The notes under the pieces: model-generated
What the model saw: only the letters and a program-made list of their open reading frames with translations
What the model was told of the DNA's origin: nothing
Database searches by the model: none
Assembly (NCBI GenBank): GCA_001830475.1
Contig: MIAC01000146.1
Span: 1 to 7,458, forward strand
Direction: 5' to 3'
DNA length: 7,458 nt
Source: Rhodospirillales bacterium RIFCSPLOWO2_12_FULL_67_15
GTDB taxonomy: Bacteria; Pseudomonadota; Alphaproteobacteria; Rhodospirillales; 2-12-FULL-67-15
Shown: piece by piece, positions 1-6,145 of the stretch
Layout: every line of letters begins with the position of its first letter
How positions within the stretch are numbered: the stretch's first letter is position 1
Position numbers and translations under genes: made by a program

Positions 1-482
<482 letters not shown>

Positions 483-509
483 GACCCGGATTTCCCTCTC
501 CGTGGCCCG

Positions 510-538
510 TTGCTTATGCGCGGGTCCTCCCCTACTTT
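510..538 (+). promoter_or_regulatory. Weak candidate sigma70-type promoter for the 582-1216 gene pair
   Basis: In the 99-nt divergent gap, TTGCTT (510-515) and TACTTT (533-538) are separated by 17 nt, each matching about half of the sigma70 consensus. A start near 545 would give a leader of about 37 nt before the ATG at 582. Spacing and placement are good but the hexamers are poor, so this is only a candidate. Confidence 0.3.
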
Positions 539-581
539 TGGGCTTCGCCGGGTCCGTTGCAACCATTCTCGCGGAGGCGCC

Positions 582-836
582 ATGAAAGTCCACATTGAGA
601 TTGACTGTACTCCCGAGGAGGCGCGGACCTTCTTCGGTTTGCCCGACGTGACCGCAGCCCAGGCCGAGCTGGTCGCGGAAGCGACCAAGCGCATGAAATC
701 CAACATGGCGGCGATGGATCCGGAAACCCTGATGAAAACCTGGATGCCGATGGGGATTCAGGGACTCGAGCAGATCCAGCGTTCGTTCTTCGAGCAGATG
801 TCGAAGGCGATGGGATCCGTCAAGGACCGCAAGTAA
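582..836 (+). CDS. Small conserved protein, DUF6489-like
   Basis: An 84-residue protein starting [20 protein letters not shown]. The reading frame stays open far upstream, but the ATG at 582 is preceded by GGAGG at 573-577 and matches the start of the small alphaproteobacterial proteins I recall as DUF6489, so this start is well supported. It is a soluble, likely helical protein: a short beta-like N-terminus (residues 1-8), a TPEEAR helix cap, and a C-terminal helix rich in Met, Glu and Lys ([16 protein letters not shown]). There is no membrane segment, no Cys pair and no catalytic motif. The function is unknown. It is followed after 23 nt by the [2Fe-2S] ferredoxin gene on the same strand, suggesting co-transcription. 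The family name is from memory and should be checked by profile search; that it is a real gene is much surer. Confidence 0.82.
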   Translation: MKVHIEIDCTPEEARTFFGLPDVTAAQAELVAEATKRMKSNMAAMDPETLMKTWMPMGIQGLEQIQRSFFEQMSKAMGSVKDRK

Positions 837-859
837 CCGCAATTCGCGAGGGTTTTTCC

Positions 860-1216
860 GTGCGCGCGCCCACAGGTCCGCCGCCTTATTACCGCTGCCA
901 TGTTTTCTGCTGCATCAACCAGCGGCCCGCGGGCAATTCGCGCGGCAGTTGCGCCGAGAAGGGCTCGGTCAAGCTTCGCGCCTACATGAAGGCACGCGCC
1001 AAGGAGATGGGGCTCAAAGACGTCCGGATCAACGCGGCGGGCTGCCTCGACCGCTGCGAGCACGGCCCTTCGATCCTGATCTATCCCGAAGGCGTCTGGT
1101 ACACGGCGCGGACCAAGGCCGACGTGGATGAAATTCTTGCGATCCACGTGCAGGGCGGCGGGCGCGTCGAGCGCCTGTCGATGCCGGCCGAGACGGCCCT
1201 GGCGAAAAACAAATAA
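860..1216 (+). CDS. Thioredoxin-like [2Fe-2S] ferredoxin
   Basis: A 118-residue protein with a GTG start at 860, supported by GAGGG at 848-852 seven nt upstream; no in-frame ATG precedes the conserved core. The family pattern HVFxCxN is present as HVFCCIN (residues 14-20), then GSC (29-31) and AGCLDRC (60-66). By analogy with Aquifex-type thioredoxin-like ferredoxins the cluster ligands should be Cys18, Cys31, Cys62 and Cys66; Cys13 and Cys17 are extra. The segment [20 protein letters not shown] and the YPEGVWY strand (75-81) also fit the family. Such proteins are dimeric cytoplasmic electron carriers whose partners are often unknown. The gene follows the DUF6489-like gene by 23 nt and ends 61 nt before mnmE, from which it is separated by a likely promoter. 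The C-terminal 20 residues after VERL look like a loose tail. Confidence 0.92.
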   Translation: MRAPTGPPPYYRCHVFCCINQRPAGNSRGSCAEKGSVKLRAYMKARAKEMGLKDVRINAAGCLDRCEHGPSILIYPEGVWYTARTKADVDEILAIHVQGGGRVERLSMPAETALAKNK

Positions 1217-1234
1217 ATCAATATTTAGTATAAT
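1206..1234 (+). promoter_or_regulatory. Candidate mnmE promoter with consensus -10
   Basis: A perfect TATAAT lies at 1229-1234 in an AT-rich gap, with AAAACA at 1206-1211 as a poor -35 (17-nt spacer), overlapping the end of the ferredoxin gene. A start near 1241 would give a leader of about 37 nt that contains the palindrome at 1246-1263. The -10 is convincing, the -35 is not; AT-rich sequence also produces chance matches. Confidence 0.42.
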
Positions 1235-1245
1235 CACCAGTTTTT

Positions 1246-1263
1246 ACTACTATATATAGTAGT
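1246..1263. repeat. Perfect 18-bp AT-rich palindrome upstream of mnmE
   Basis: ACTACTATATATAGTAGT reads identically on both strands. It lies just downstream of the predicted -10 and 14 nt before the mnmE ATG. It could be an operator for a dimeric repressor, or a small hairpin (7-bp stem, 4-nt loop) at the 5' end of the mnmE transcript. It is not a good terminator: the stem is AT-rich and only two T residues follow it. Confidence 0.75.
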
Positions 1264-1277
1264 TTGTGCGGAAAATC

Positions 1278-2633
1278 ATGGATCAAGGCGGCACCGGCGG
1301 CGCGACCATTTATGCCCTCGCCTCGGGCCCGGGGCGCGCCGGCATCGCGATCATTCGCCTGTCCGGCGCCAACGCCGGCCAGGCGTTGGCGCGGCTGACC
1401 GGCCGCGTCTCTAAGCCGCGCCGCGCGACATTGTGCGCCATCCGCGATCCCGCGACCGGCGAGATTCTCGATCGCGGACTCGCGCTCTGGTTTCCGAAGC
1501 CTGCGAGCTACACCGGCGAAGACATGGCCGAGATTCACGTTCACGGCGGACGCGCGACCGTGGCCGCGATCTTGCGCGCGCTCGCCGGCCTCGGTTCCAG
1601 TTTGGGACTGCGCATGGCGGAGCCCGGCGAGTTCACGCGGCGCGCGTTCGAAGCCGGCAAGCTCGATCTCACCGCCGCCGAAGGCCTCGCCGATCTGGTC
1701 GCGGCCGAGACCGAAACCCAGCGCCGGCAAGCGTTTCGCCAGATGGAGGGCACGCTCGGCGAGCTCTACCAAAGCTGGCGCGAGGCGATCGTGCGCGCGA
1801 GCGCGCTGATGGAATCGGAAATCGATTTCTCCGACCAGGATCTTCCCGCAGGGCTCGGCGGCGCCGCGCGGAGCGAAATCGCGCAACTGCTCGCCTCGTT
1901 GCGCGACCACCTCGACGATTCGAACCGGGGCGAGCGCGTGCGCGAAGGCATCCGCGTCGCCATCATCGGCCCGCCCAACGTCGGCAAGTCCACGCTCTTG
2001 AACGCGCTCGCGCGCCGCGAGGCGGCGATCGTCTCGGAGATTCCCGGCACGACCCGCGACGTGATCGAGGTGCCGCTCGATATCGGTGGCTTCCGGGTCG
2101 TGCTCGCCGACACCGCCGGCTTGCGCGAATCGAGCGACCCGATCGAGCGCGAAGGCGTGCGCCGGGCGCTCGCGCAAGGGAAGGATTCGGAGCTTGCCGT
2201 CCTGGTCCTCGATCCCGAGACGATGGAGGACGCCGAAAAGATCGCCGGAAACCCTTTAGCTTCTATCACGCAACATATTGTAATAATTAATAAATCTGAC
2301 TTGGTGGCGGCCCAGGCGGTGGATTTTCCAGGCCTCAAGGTTTCGGCCAAGACCGGCGCGGGCTTAAATGAACTGCTTCAAGAGATTCGAAGCCGAATCG
2401 AATCCCGGTTCGGAAGCGCCGAGGAACTCGGGCCCGCCCTTACCCGGGCCCGCCACCGGGAGCTCCTGGAAACCTGCGTCGGGAATCTTGCTCGGGCTCT
2501 TGAAGCCAAGGGCCAGGAACTTGCGGCGGAAGACCTTCGCCTGGCCGCGCGCGCGCTCGGGGCGATCACCGGCGGCGTCGACGTCGAAAAAATTCTCGAC
2601 GCGATCTTTCGCGATTTCTGCATCGGGAAGTGA
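1278..2633 (+). CDS. mnmE: tRNA modification GTPase MnmE (TrmE)
   Basis: A 451-residue GTPase that with MnmG installs the aminomethyl or carboxymethylaminomethyl group on C5 of wobble uridine 34 of tRNAs reading split codon boxes, using a methylenetetrahydrofolate derivative. The N-terminal folate-binding domain starts with ATIYALASGPGRAGIAIIRLSG. The G domain is inserted in a helical region and shows G1 GPPNVGKS (231-238), G2 GTTRD (257-261), G3 DTAGLRES (278-285) and G4 NKSD (338-341). The protein ends in FCIGK, the conserved C-terminal cysteine motif. Length is normal. I chose ATG 1278 over the in-frame GTG at 1266 because it better fits the family N-terminus; the ribosome site is weak (CGGA at 1269-1272). 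Codons around 2250-2300, just before G4, are unusually AT-rich compared with the rest of the gene. mnmG lies downstream after a gap with its own promoter signals. Confidence 0.97.
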   Translation: MDQGGTGGATIYALASGPGRAGIAIIRLSGANAGQALARLTGRVSKPRRATLCAIRDPATGEILDRGLALWFPKPASYTGEDMAEIHVHGGRATVAAILRALAGLGSSLGLRMAEPGEFTRRAFEAGKLDLTAAEGLADLVAAETETQRRQAFRQMEGTLGELYQSWREAIVRASALMESEIDFSDQDLPAGLGGAARSEIAQLLASLRDHLDDSNRGERVREGIRVAIIGPPNVGKSTLLNALARREAAIVSEIPGTTRDVIEVPLDIGGFRVVLADTAGLRESSDPIEREGVRRALAQGKDSELAVLVLDPETMEDAEKIAGNPLASITQHIVIINKSDLVAAQAVDFPGLKVSAKTGAGLNELLQEIRSRIESRFGSAEELGPALTRARHRELLETCVGNLARALEAKGQELAAEDLRLAARALGAITGGVDVEKILDAIFRDFCIGK

Positions 2634-2681
2634 ATCTTTTTCTGATCCAAGTCTTCCAACCCGAGGAGAACAAAACGGAAT

Positions 2682-2699
2682 CTGTTTCACGTGAAACAG
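2682..2699. promoter_or_regulatory. parS: parS site 1 (ParB-binding centromere), perfect
   Basis: The 16-mer TGTTTCACGTGAAACA at 2683-2698 is identical to the widely conserved bacterial parS consensus and extends by one pair to an 18-bp palindrome. It lies in the mnmE-mnmG gap, 80 nt upstream of the mnmG ATG. ParB, encoded at 6146-7144, should bind it as a dimer, load as a CTP-dependent clamp and slide outward over the neighbouring genes. A GAATC (2678-2682) abuts its left edge. Confidence 0.96.
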
Positions 2700-2741
2700 C
2701 GGAATTTTACTTTTCCTTTACCAAGAAAATGTCCTCGCGGT

Positions 2742-2770
2742 TTGACTCGATTCCCGCCCGCTCATAGATT
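2742..2770 (+). promoter_or_regulatory. Candidate mnmG promoter, predicted leaderless
   Basis: TTGACT (2742-2747, 5 of 6 to the -35 consensus) and TAGATT (2765-2770, 4 of 6 to the -10) are separated by exactly 17 nt. The usual initiation distance places the transcript start at about 2777-2778, which is the A of the mnmG ATG. No Shine-Dalgarno-like sequence is seen before that ATG, in keeping with a leaderless mRNA. Two abutting GANTC sites (2744-2753) cover the -35 and the start of the spacer. Confidence 0.5.
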
Positions 2771-2777
2771 GCCGGCC

Positions 2778-4655
2778 ATGCCGGATACGAGCAAAAACTT
2801 CGACGTGGTGGTGATCGGCGGCGGCCACGCCGGATGCGAGGCCGCGGCGGCGGCCGCACGCTTGGGCGCTCATTGCGCGCTTCTGACCCACCGCGCCGAC
2901 CGGATCGGCGAGATGTCCTGCAACCCCGCGATCGGTGGGCTCGCCAAGGGCCAGCTTGTGCGCGAAGTGGACGCCCTCGACGGGCTCATGGGACGGGCCA
3001 TCGACCAGGCCGGCATCCAGTTCCGGATGCTGAACCGGAGCAAGGGCCCGGCGGTGTGGGGGCCGCGCGCCCAGGCCGACCGGGCGCTATACCGGCGCGC
3101 GATGCAGGGGCTGATCGCGGCTTGCGACAACCTTGAGGTCATCGAGCGCGCCGCCGAGGACCTGGTCATCGAGCAGGGAAGGGTGGCCGGGGTGAAGCTC
3201 GAGGGCGGAGCCTTGATCCACACCGGGACCGTGGTTCTGACCACAGGGACGTTCCTTAGAGGATTGATTCACATAGGAGAAAAGACGATTCCGGCTGGCC
3301 GGGCCGGGGACCTGCGCGCGGTCGCGCTTGCCTTCACGCTCCGAAGGCTCGGATTTGCCTTGGGCCGACTCAAGACGGGCACGCCCCCTAGGCTCGACGG
3401 CCGGACCATCCGCTGGGACGGTCTTACGGTCCAGCAAGGCGACGACCCACCGGAACCCTTCTCGTTCCTGACCCGGAAAATCGAGGTCCCACAGATCCCC
3501 TGCCACATCACCTGGACGGGGCCAGAAACCCACGCCGTCATCCGCCGCAATATCGGCCGATCGCCCATGTATTCCGGGAAAATCCGGAGCCTGGGCCCCC
3601 GCTACTGCCCCTCGATCGAGGACAAGATCGTCCGCTTCGCCGACAAGGAACGCCACCAGATTTTCCTCGAGCCGGAAGGGCTTGACGACCACACGGTCTA
3701 TCCCAACGGGATTTCGACCTCGCTTCCCGAAGAGGTTCAGCGCGAGTTCCTGAAGACGATCCCGGGGCTGGAGTTCGCACGGATGATCCGTCCCGGATAC
3801 GCCATCGAGTATGACTTCGTCGACCCGCGCGAGCTCAGACCCACCATGGAGACGCGGCGAGTCAGGGGGCTGTTCCTGGCGGGCCAGATCAACGGCACGA
3901 CCGGCTATGAGGAAGCCGCAGGGCAGGGGGTTGTTGCCGGCATAAACGCGGGGCTGGCCGCGTGCGCGAAAGAGCCAAATTTCGTCCTCGACCGGGCGGA
4001 CGGCTATATCGGGGTGATGATCGACGACCTGACCACCCAAGGCACCGCCGAGCCCTACCGGATGTTCACCTCCAGGGCCGAATACCGCATTTCGCTTCGC
4101 GCGGACAACGCCGATCAAAGACTCACGCCCAAGGGACTCGAGGCCGGCACGGTCGGTCCGGAGCGGGCCATGGTATTCCGGGAGAAGGCGGAAAAGCTCG
4201 ATTTCGCAAGAAAGTTGCTCAATTCCTTATCCGCGACCCCGAACGAGCTCAAGGCCCGCGGAATCGAGGTCAACATGGATGGGTCCCGCCGCACCGCGCG
4301 GGAGCTCTTGCGCTATCCCGGAATAGGCCTCGGAATCCTGGCCTCCATATGGCCGGAGCTATATGAAATAAAAGGTGAAATAGCACGACAGGTGGAAACA
4401 GACGCGCGCTATTCTGGCTATCTCGACCGCCAGGAAGCCGACATCAGGGCTTTTCGCCGCGACGAATCCCTGAAGCTCCCTGAAACCCTAGAATATGCCT
4501 TGATTTCAGGGCTTTCCAACGAAGCGCGGGGAAAGCTCGCCGCCGTCCAGCCGGAAACCCTAGGCCAGGCCGCGCGCATTTCCGGGGTGACGCCTTCGGC
4601 CCTTACGACTCTTCTCGCCTACGTCAAGCGCCGGCCGGAAAAATTGACGGCTTAA
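2778..4655 (+). CDS. mnmG: tRNA modification FAD-dependent enzyme MnmG (GidA)
   Basis: A 625-residue flavoprotein, the partner of MnmE in U34 modification of tRNA; it uses FAD and NADH. The N-terminal dinucleotide fold has [10 protein letters not shown] with the GxGxxG glycines at 14-19, followed by [10 protein letters not shown]. Both family signatures are present: [11 protein letters not shown] (273-283) and [17 protein letters not shown] (368-384). The C-terminal helical domain for MnmE and tRNA contact is intact, ending in [17 protein letters not shown]. The length is standard for ATG 2778. The frame is also open upstream to a GTG at 2691 in the centre of parS 1, adding 29 residues with no resemblance to the family, and a promoter-like sequence lies inside that extension, so ATG 2778 is preferred. 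Codon choice (more CGG, AGG and GGG) differs from mnmE and parAB, and an AT-rich patch lies at about 4320-4400. Confidence 0.97.
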   Translation: MPDTSKNFDVVVIGGGHAGCEAAAAAARLGAHCALLTHRADRIGEMSCNPAIGGLAKGQLVREVDALDGLMGRAIDQAGIQFRMLNRSKGPAVWGPRAQADRALYRRAMQGLIAACDNLEVIERAAEDLVIEQGRVAGVKLEGGALIHTGTVVLTTGTFLRGLIHIGEKTIPAGRAGDLRAVALAFTLRRLGFALGRLKTGTPPRLDGRTIRWDGLTVQQGDDPPEPFSFLTRKIEVPQIPCHITWTGPETHAVIRRNIGRSPMYSGKIRSLGPRYCPSIEDKIVRFADKERHQIFLEPEGLDDHTVYPNGISTSLPEEVQREFLKTIPGLEFARMIRPGYAIEYDFVDPRELRPTMETRRVRGLFLAGQINGTTGYEEAAGQGVVAGINAGLAACAKEPNFVLDRADGYIGVMIDDLTTQGTAEPYRMFTSRAEYRISLRADNADQRLTPKGLEAGTVGPERAMVFREKAEKLDFARKLLNSLSATPNELKARGIEVNMDGSRRTARELLRYPGIGLGILASIWPELYEIKGEIARQVETDARYSGYLDRQEADIRAFRRDESLKLPETLEYALISGLSNEARGKLAAVQPETLGQAARISGVTPSALTTLLAYVKRRPEKLTA

Positions 4656-4664
4656 ACAAGATCC

Positions 4665-4680
4665 CGTTTCACGTGAAACA
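4665..4680. promoter_or_regulatory. parS: parS site 2, near-perfect
   Basis: CGTTTCACGTGAAACA differs from the consensus only at the first base (C for T); the inner 14-mer GTTTCACGTGAAAC (4666-4679) is a perfect palindrome. It lies in the 47-nt mnmG-rsmG gap, about 1.98 kb from parS 1, so the two sites bracket mnmG. It is 23 nt upstream of the preferred rsmG ATG, so ParB bound here could interfere with, or act in, rsmG-parAB expression. Confidence 0.94.
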
Positions 4681-4702
4681 GTCGCGGTCAAACTATCGAT
4701 TC

Positions 4703-5311
4703 ATGACGGCGAAGGATTTCGCGCGCGAAACAGGCGCGAGCCCGGAAACGATGAAACGACTCGAGCACTTCGTCGAACTGCTCGAGAAGTGGCAGAAAAC
4801 GATCAATCTCGTGGGGAATGCGTCCCTCGCCGACGTGTGGCGGCGGCATGTCTTGGATTCCGCGCAGCTCGCGCCATATGTTTCCGACATTCCGGGAAAG
4901 ATCGCGGATATCGGAAGCGGCGCCGGATTTCCCGGATTGATCCTTGCTCTCATGACGGGCCGATACGTTCATCTGATCGAGAGCGATGGGCGTAAATGCG
5001 CGTTTCTCGCCGAGGCCGCGCGCGCAACGGATGCGAAGGTAACCATAATCAACCGGCGAATCGAATCCGTAACGGACATCAAATTCGCCGTCGTCACAGC
5101 GCGGGCAGTAGCGCCGCTTGAGGAGCTTATCGGCCTCGCGGCGACGGTTTTGGAGCCGGCAGGGTGCTGTTTTTTTCTTAAAGGTCAAAGAGTTAGCGAT
5201 GAATTGACGAAAGCGTTAAAAAGATGGAATATGATTGTTACTCGTATCCCAAGCGTAACGGATAGGGATGCGGCCGTCTTGAAGCTGGAAAAGATAGCGA
5301 GAAAGCCATGA
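4703..5311 (+). CDS. rsmG: 16S rRNA (guanine-527-N7)-methyltransferase RsmG (GidB)
   Basis: A 202-residue SAM-dependent methyltransferase that makes m7G527 in the 530 loop of 16S rRNA; its loss is known to give low-level streptomycin resistance in other bacteria. The substrate-side N-terminus reads FVELLEKWQKTINLVG, then RRHVLDSAQLAPY. The SAM-binding loop is IADIGSGAGFPG (67-78), followed by ESDGRKCAFL (93-102), ARAVAPLEEL (133-142) and LKGQR (159-163). ATG 4703 gives the expected length. The frame is also open to a GTG at 4673 inside parS 2, adding ten residues; neither start has a clear Shine-Dalgarno sequence. A GATTC (4698-4702) directly precedes the ATG. The 3' third (about 5164-5250) is AT-rich for this genome. 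The stop codon overlaps the parA start (ATGA, 5308-5311), implying translational coupling. Confidence 0.95.
   Translation: MTAKDFARETGASPETMKRLEHFVELLEKWQKTINLVGNASLADVWRRHVLDSAQLAPYVSDIPGKIADIGSGAGFPGLILALMTGRYVHLIESDGRKCAFLAEAARATDAKVTIINRRIESVTDIKFAVVTARAVAPLEELIGLAATVLEPAGCCFFLKGQRVSDELTKALKRWNMIVTRIPSVTDRDAAVLKLEKIARKP
5204..5235 (+). promoter_or_regulatory. Speculative internal promoter for parAB within rsmG
   Basis: TTGACG (5204-5209, 5 of 6) is followed by TATGAT (5230-5235, 5 of 6) in an AT-rich stretch inside the 3' end of rsmG. The spacer is 20 nt, longer than the preferred 16-18, which is the main weakness. A start near 5242 would lie about 66 nt before parA and could allow parAB expression independent of rsmG. 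Confidence 0.25.
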
Positions 5312-6138
5312 CCGACGCACCGGATGCCCAAATCGGCGATGCCCCCTCGCCTCGAGCCCCGAGGCCCGCCCGCATCATCGCGCTCGCCAACCAGAAAGGG
5401 GGCGTCGGCAAGACCACCACCGCGATCAATCTCGCGACCGCCTTGGCCGCCATCGGCCAGAAGGTGCTGATCGTCGACCTCGACCCGCAAGGCAACGCCT
5501 CGACCGGGATCGGGATTGCGAAGGCGAAACGCGCGGTCAACTCCTACCACGTCCTGATCCAGGAAACGCCGCTCACGCAAGCGATCGTCCCGACCGAGAT
5601 CCCGGGCCTCGATATCGTGCCTTCGGGCCTCGATCTTTCCGGCGCGGAGCTCGAGCTCGTGGACGTCGAGCGGCGCGAATACCGGCTCAAGGACATGATC
5701 GCCCGCGGGTCCTCGGGCTACGACTACGTCTTCATCGATTGCCCGCCGGCGCTCGGGCTTCTCACCGTCAACGCGCTGGTCGCGGCGGACGCGGTGCTGG
5801 TGCCGCTGCAATGCGAATTCTTCGCCCTCGAAGGCGTGAGCAATCTGGTGCGCACCATCGAGCGGGTGAAAAAAGCGTTCAACCCCGCCCTCGAAATCCA
5901 GGGGATCGTGCTCACCATGTTCGACCGCCGCAACAACCTCTCCGACATGGTCGCCAACGACGTGCGCGGCCACTTCGGCGAGAAAGTCTACAAAACGGTC
6001 ATCCCGCGCAACGTGCGCGTCTCCGAGGCGCCGTCGCACGGGCGCCCGGTGATCGTCTACGATATGGCCTGCGCCGGATCGCGCGCCTACCTGCATCTGG
6101 CGAGCGAGGTCATCCACCAAGAACGGCTGAGCGCCTGA
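5308..6138 (+). CDS. parA: Chromosome partitioning ATPase ParA (Soj family)
   Basis: A 276-residue deviant Walker-type ATPase that binds the nucleoid as an ATP dimer and moves ParB-parS complexes apart during chromosome segregation. It has the deviant Walker A KGGVGKTT at residues 30-37 with signature Lys30, DLDPQGNAS at 57-65 (Walker A' region), and Walker B VFIDCPPALG at 141-150. Later family blocks include LVPLQCEFFALEGVSNL, VLTMFDRRNNLS and IPRNVRVSEAPSHGRPV. The start is the ATG overlapping the rsmG stop; no in-frame alternative lies before the Walker A motif. That leaves about 20 residues before the fold, rich in Pro, Ala and Arg, somewhat longer than in many chromosomal ParA proteins. 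The gene is followed by parB after 7 nt, forming a standard parAB operon. Confidence 0.97.
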   Translation: MTDAPDAQIGDAPSPRAPRPARIIALANQKGGVGKTTTAINLATALAAIGQKVLIVDLDPQGNASTGIGIAKAKRAVNSYHVLIQETPLTQAIVPTEIPGLDIVPSGLDLSGAELELVDVERREYRLKDMIARGSSGYDYVFIDCPPALGLLTVNALVAADAVLVPLQCEFFALEGVSNLVRTIERVKKAFNPALEIQGIVLTMFDRRNNLSDMVANDVRGHFGEKVYKTVIPRNVRVSEAPSHGRPVIVYDMACAGSRAYLHLASEVIHQERLSA

Positions 6139-6145
6139 GAGCCCG

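Noticed and set aside
1241..1265. Intrinsic terminator after the ferredoxin gene
   Set aside because: The stem is AT-rich and weak, and it is followed by only two T residues; the palindrome fits an operator or leader element better.
1266..1277. GTG at 1266 as the mnmE start
   Set aside because: It adds only four residues, lies three bases after the palindrome, and fits the family N-terminus less well than ATG 1278.
1218..2177. Long open frame (319 codons) on the minus strand opposite mnmE
   Set aside because: It is antisense to a complete, fully recognisable mnmE; its composition (Arg, Ala, Gly, His rich) is what GC-rich antisense frames give, and no family resemblance is seen.
3087..4118. 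Long open frame (343 codons) on the minus strand opposite mnmG
   Set aside because: Antisense to conserved MnmG motifs, no recognisable domain, no ribosome site; a shadow frame.
4227..4235. DnaA-box-like TTATCCGCG in mnmG, considered as a sign of oriC
   Set aside because: It is a single 7-of-9 match inside a conserved coding sequence, with no cluster and no AT-rich unwinding element next to it.
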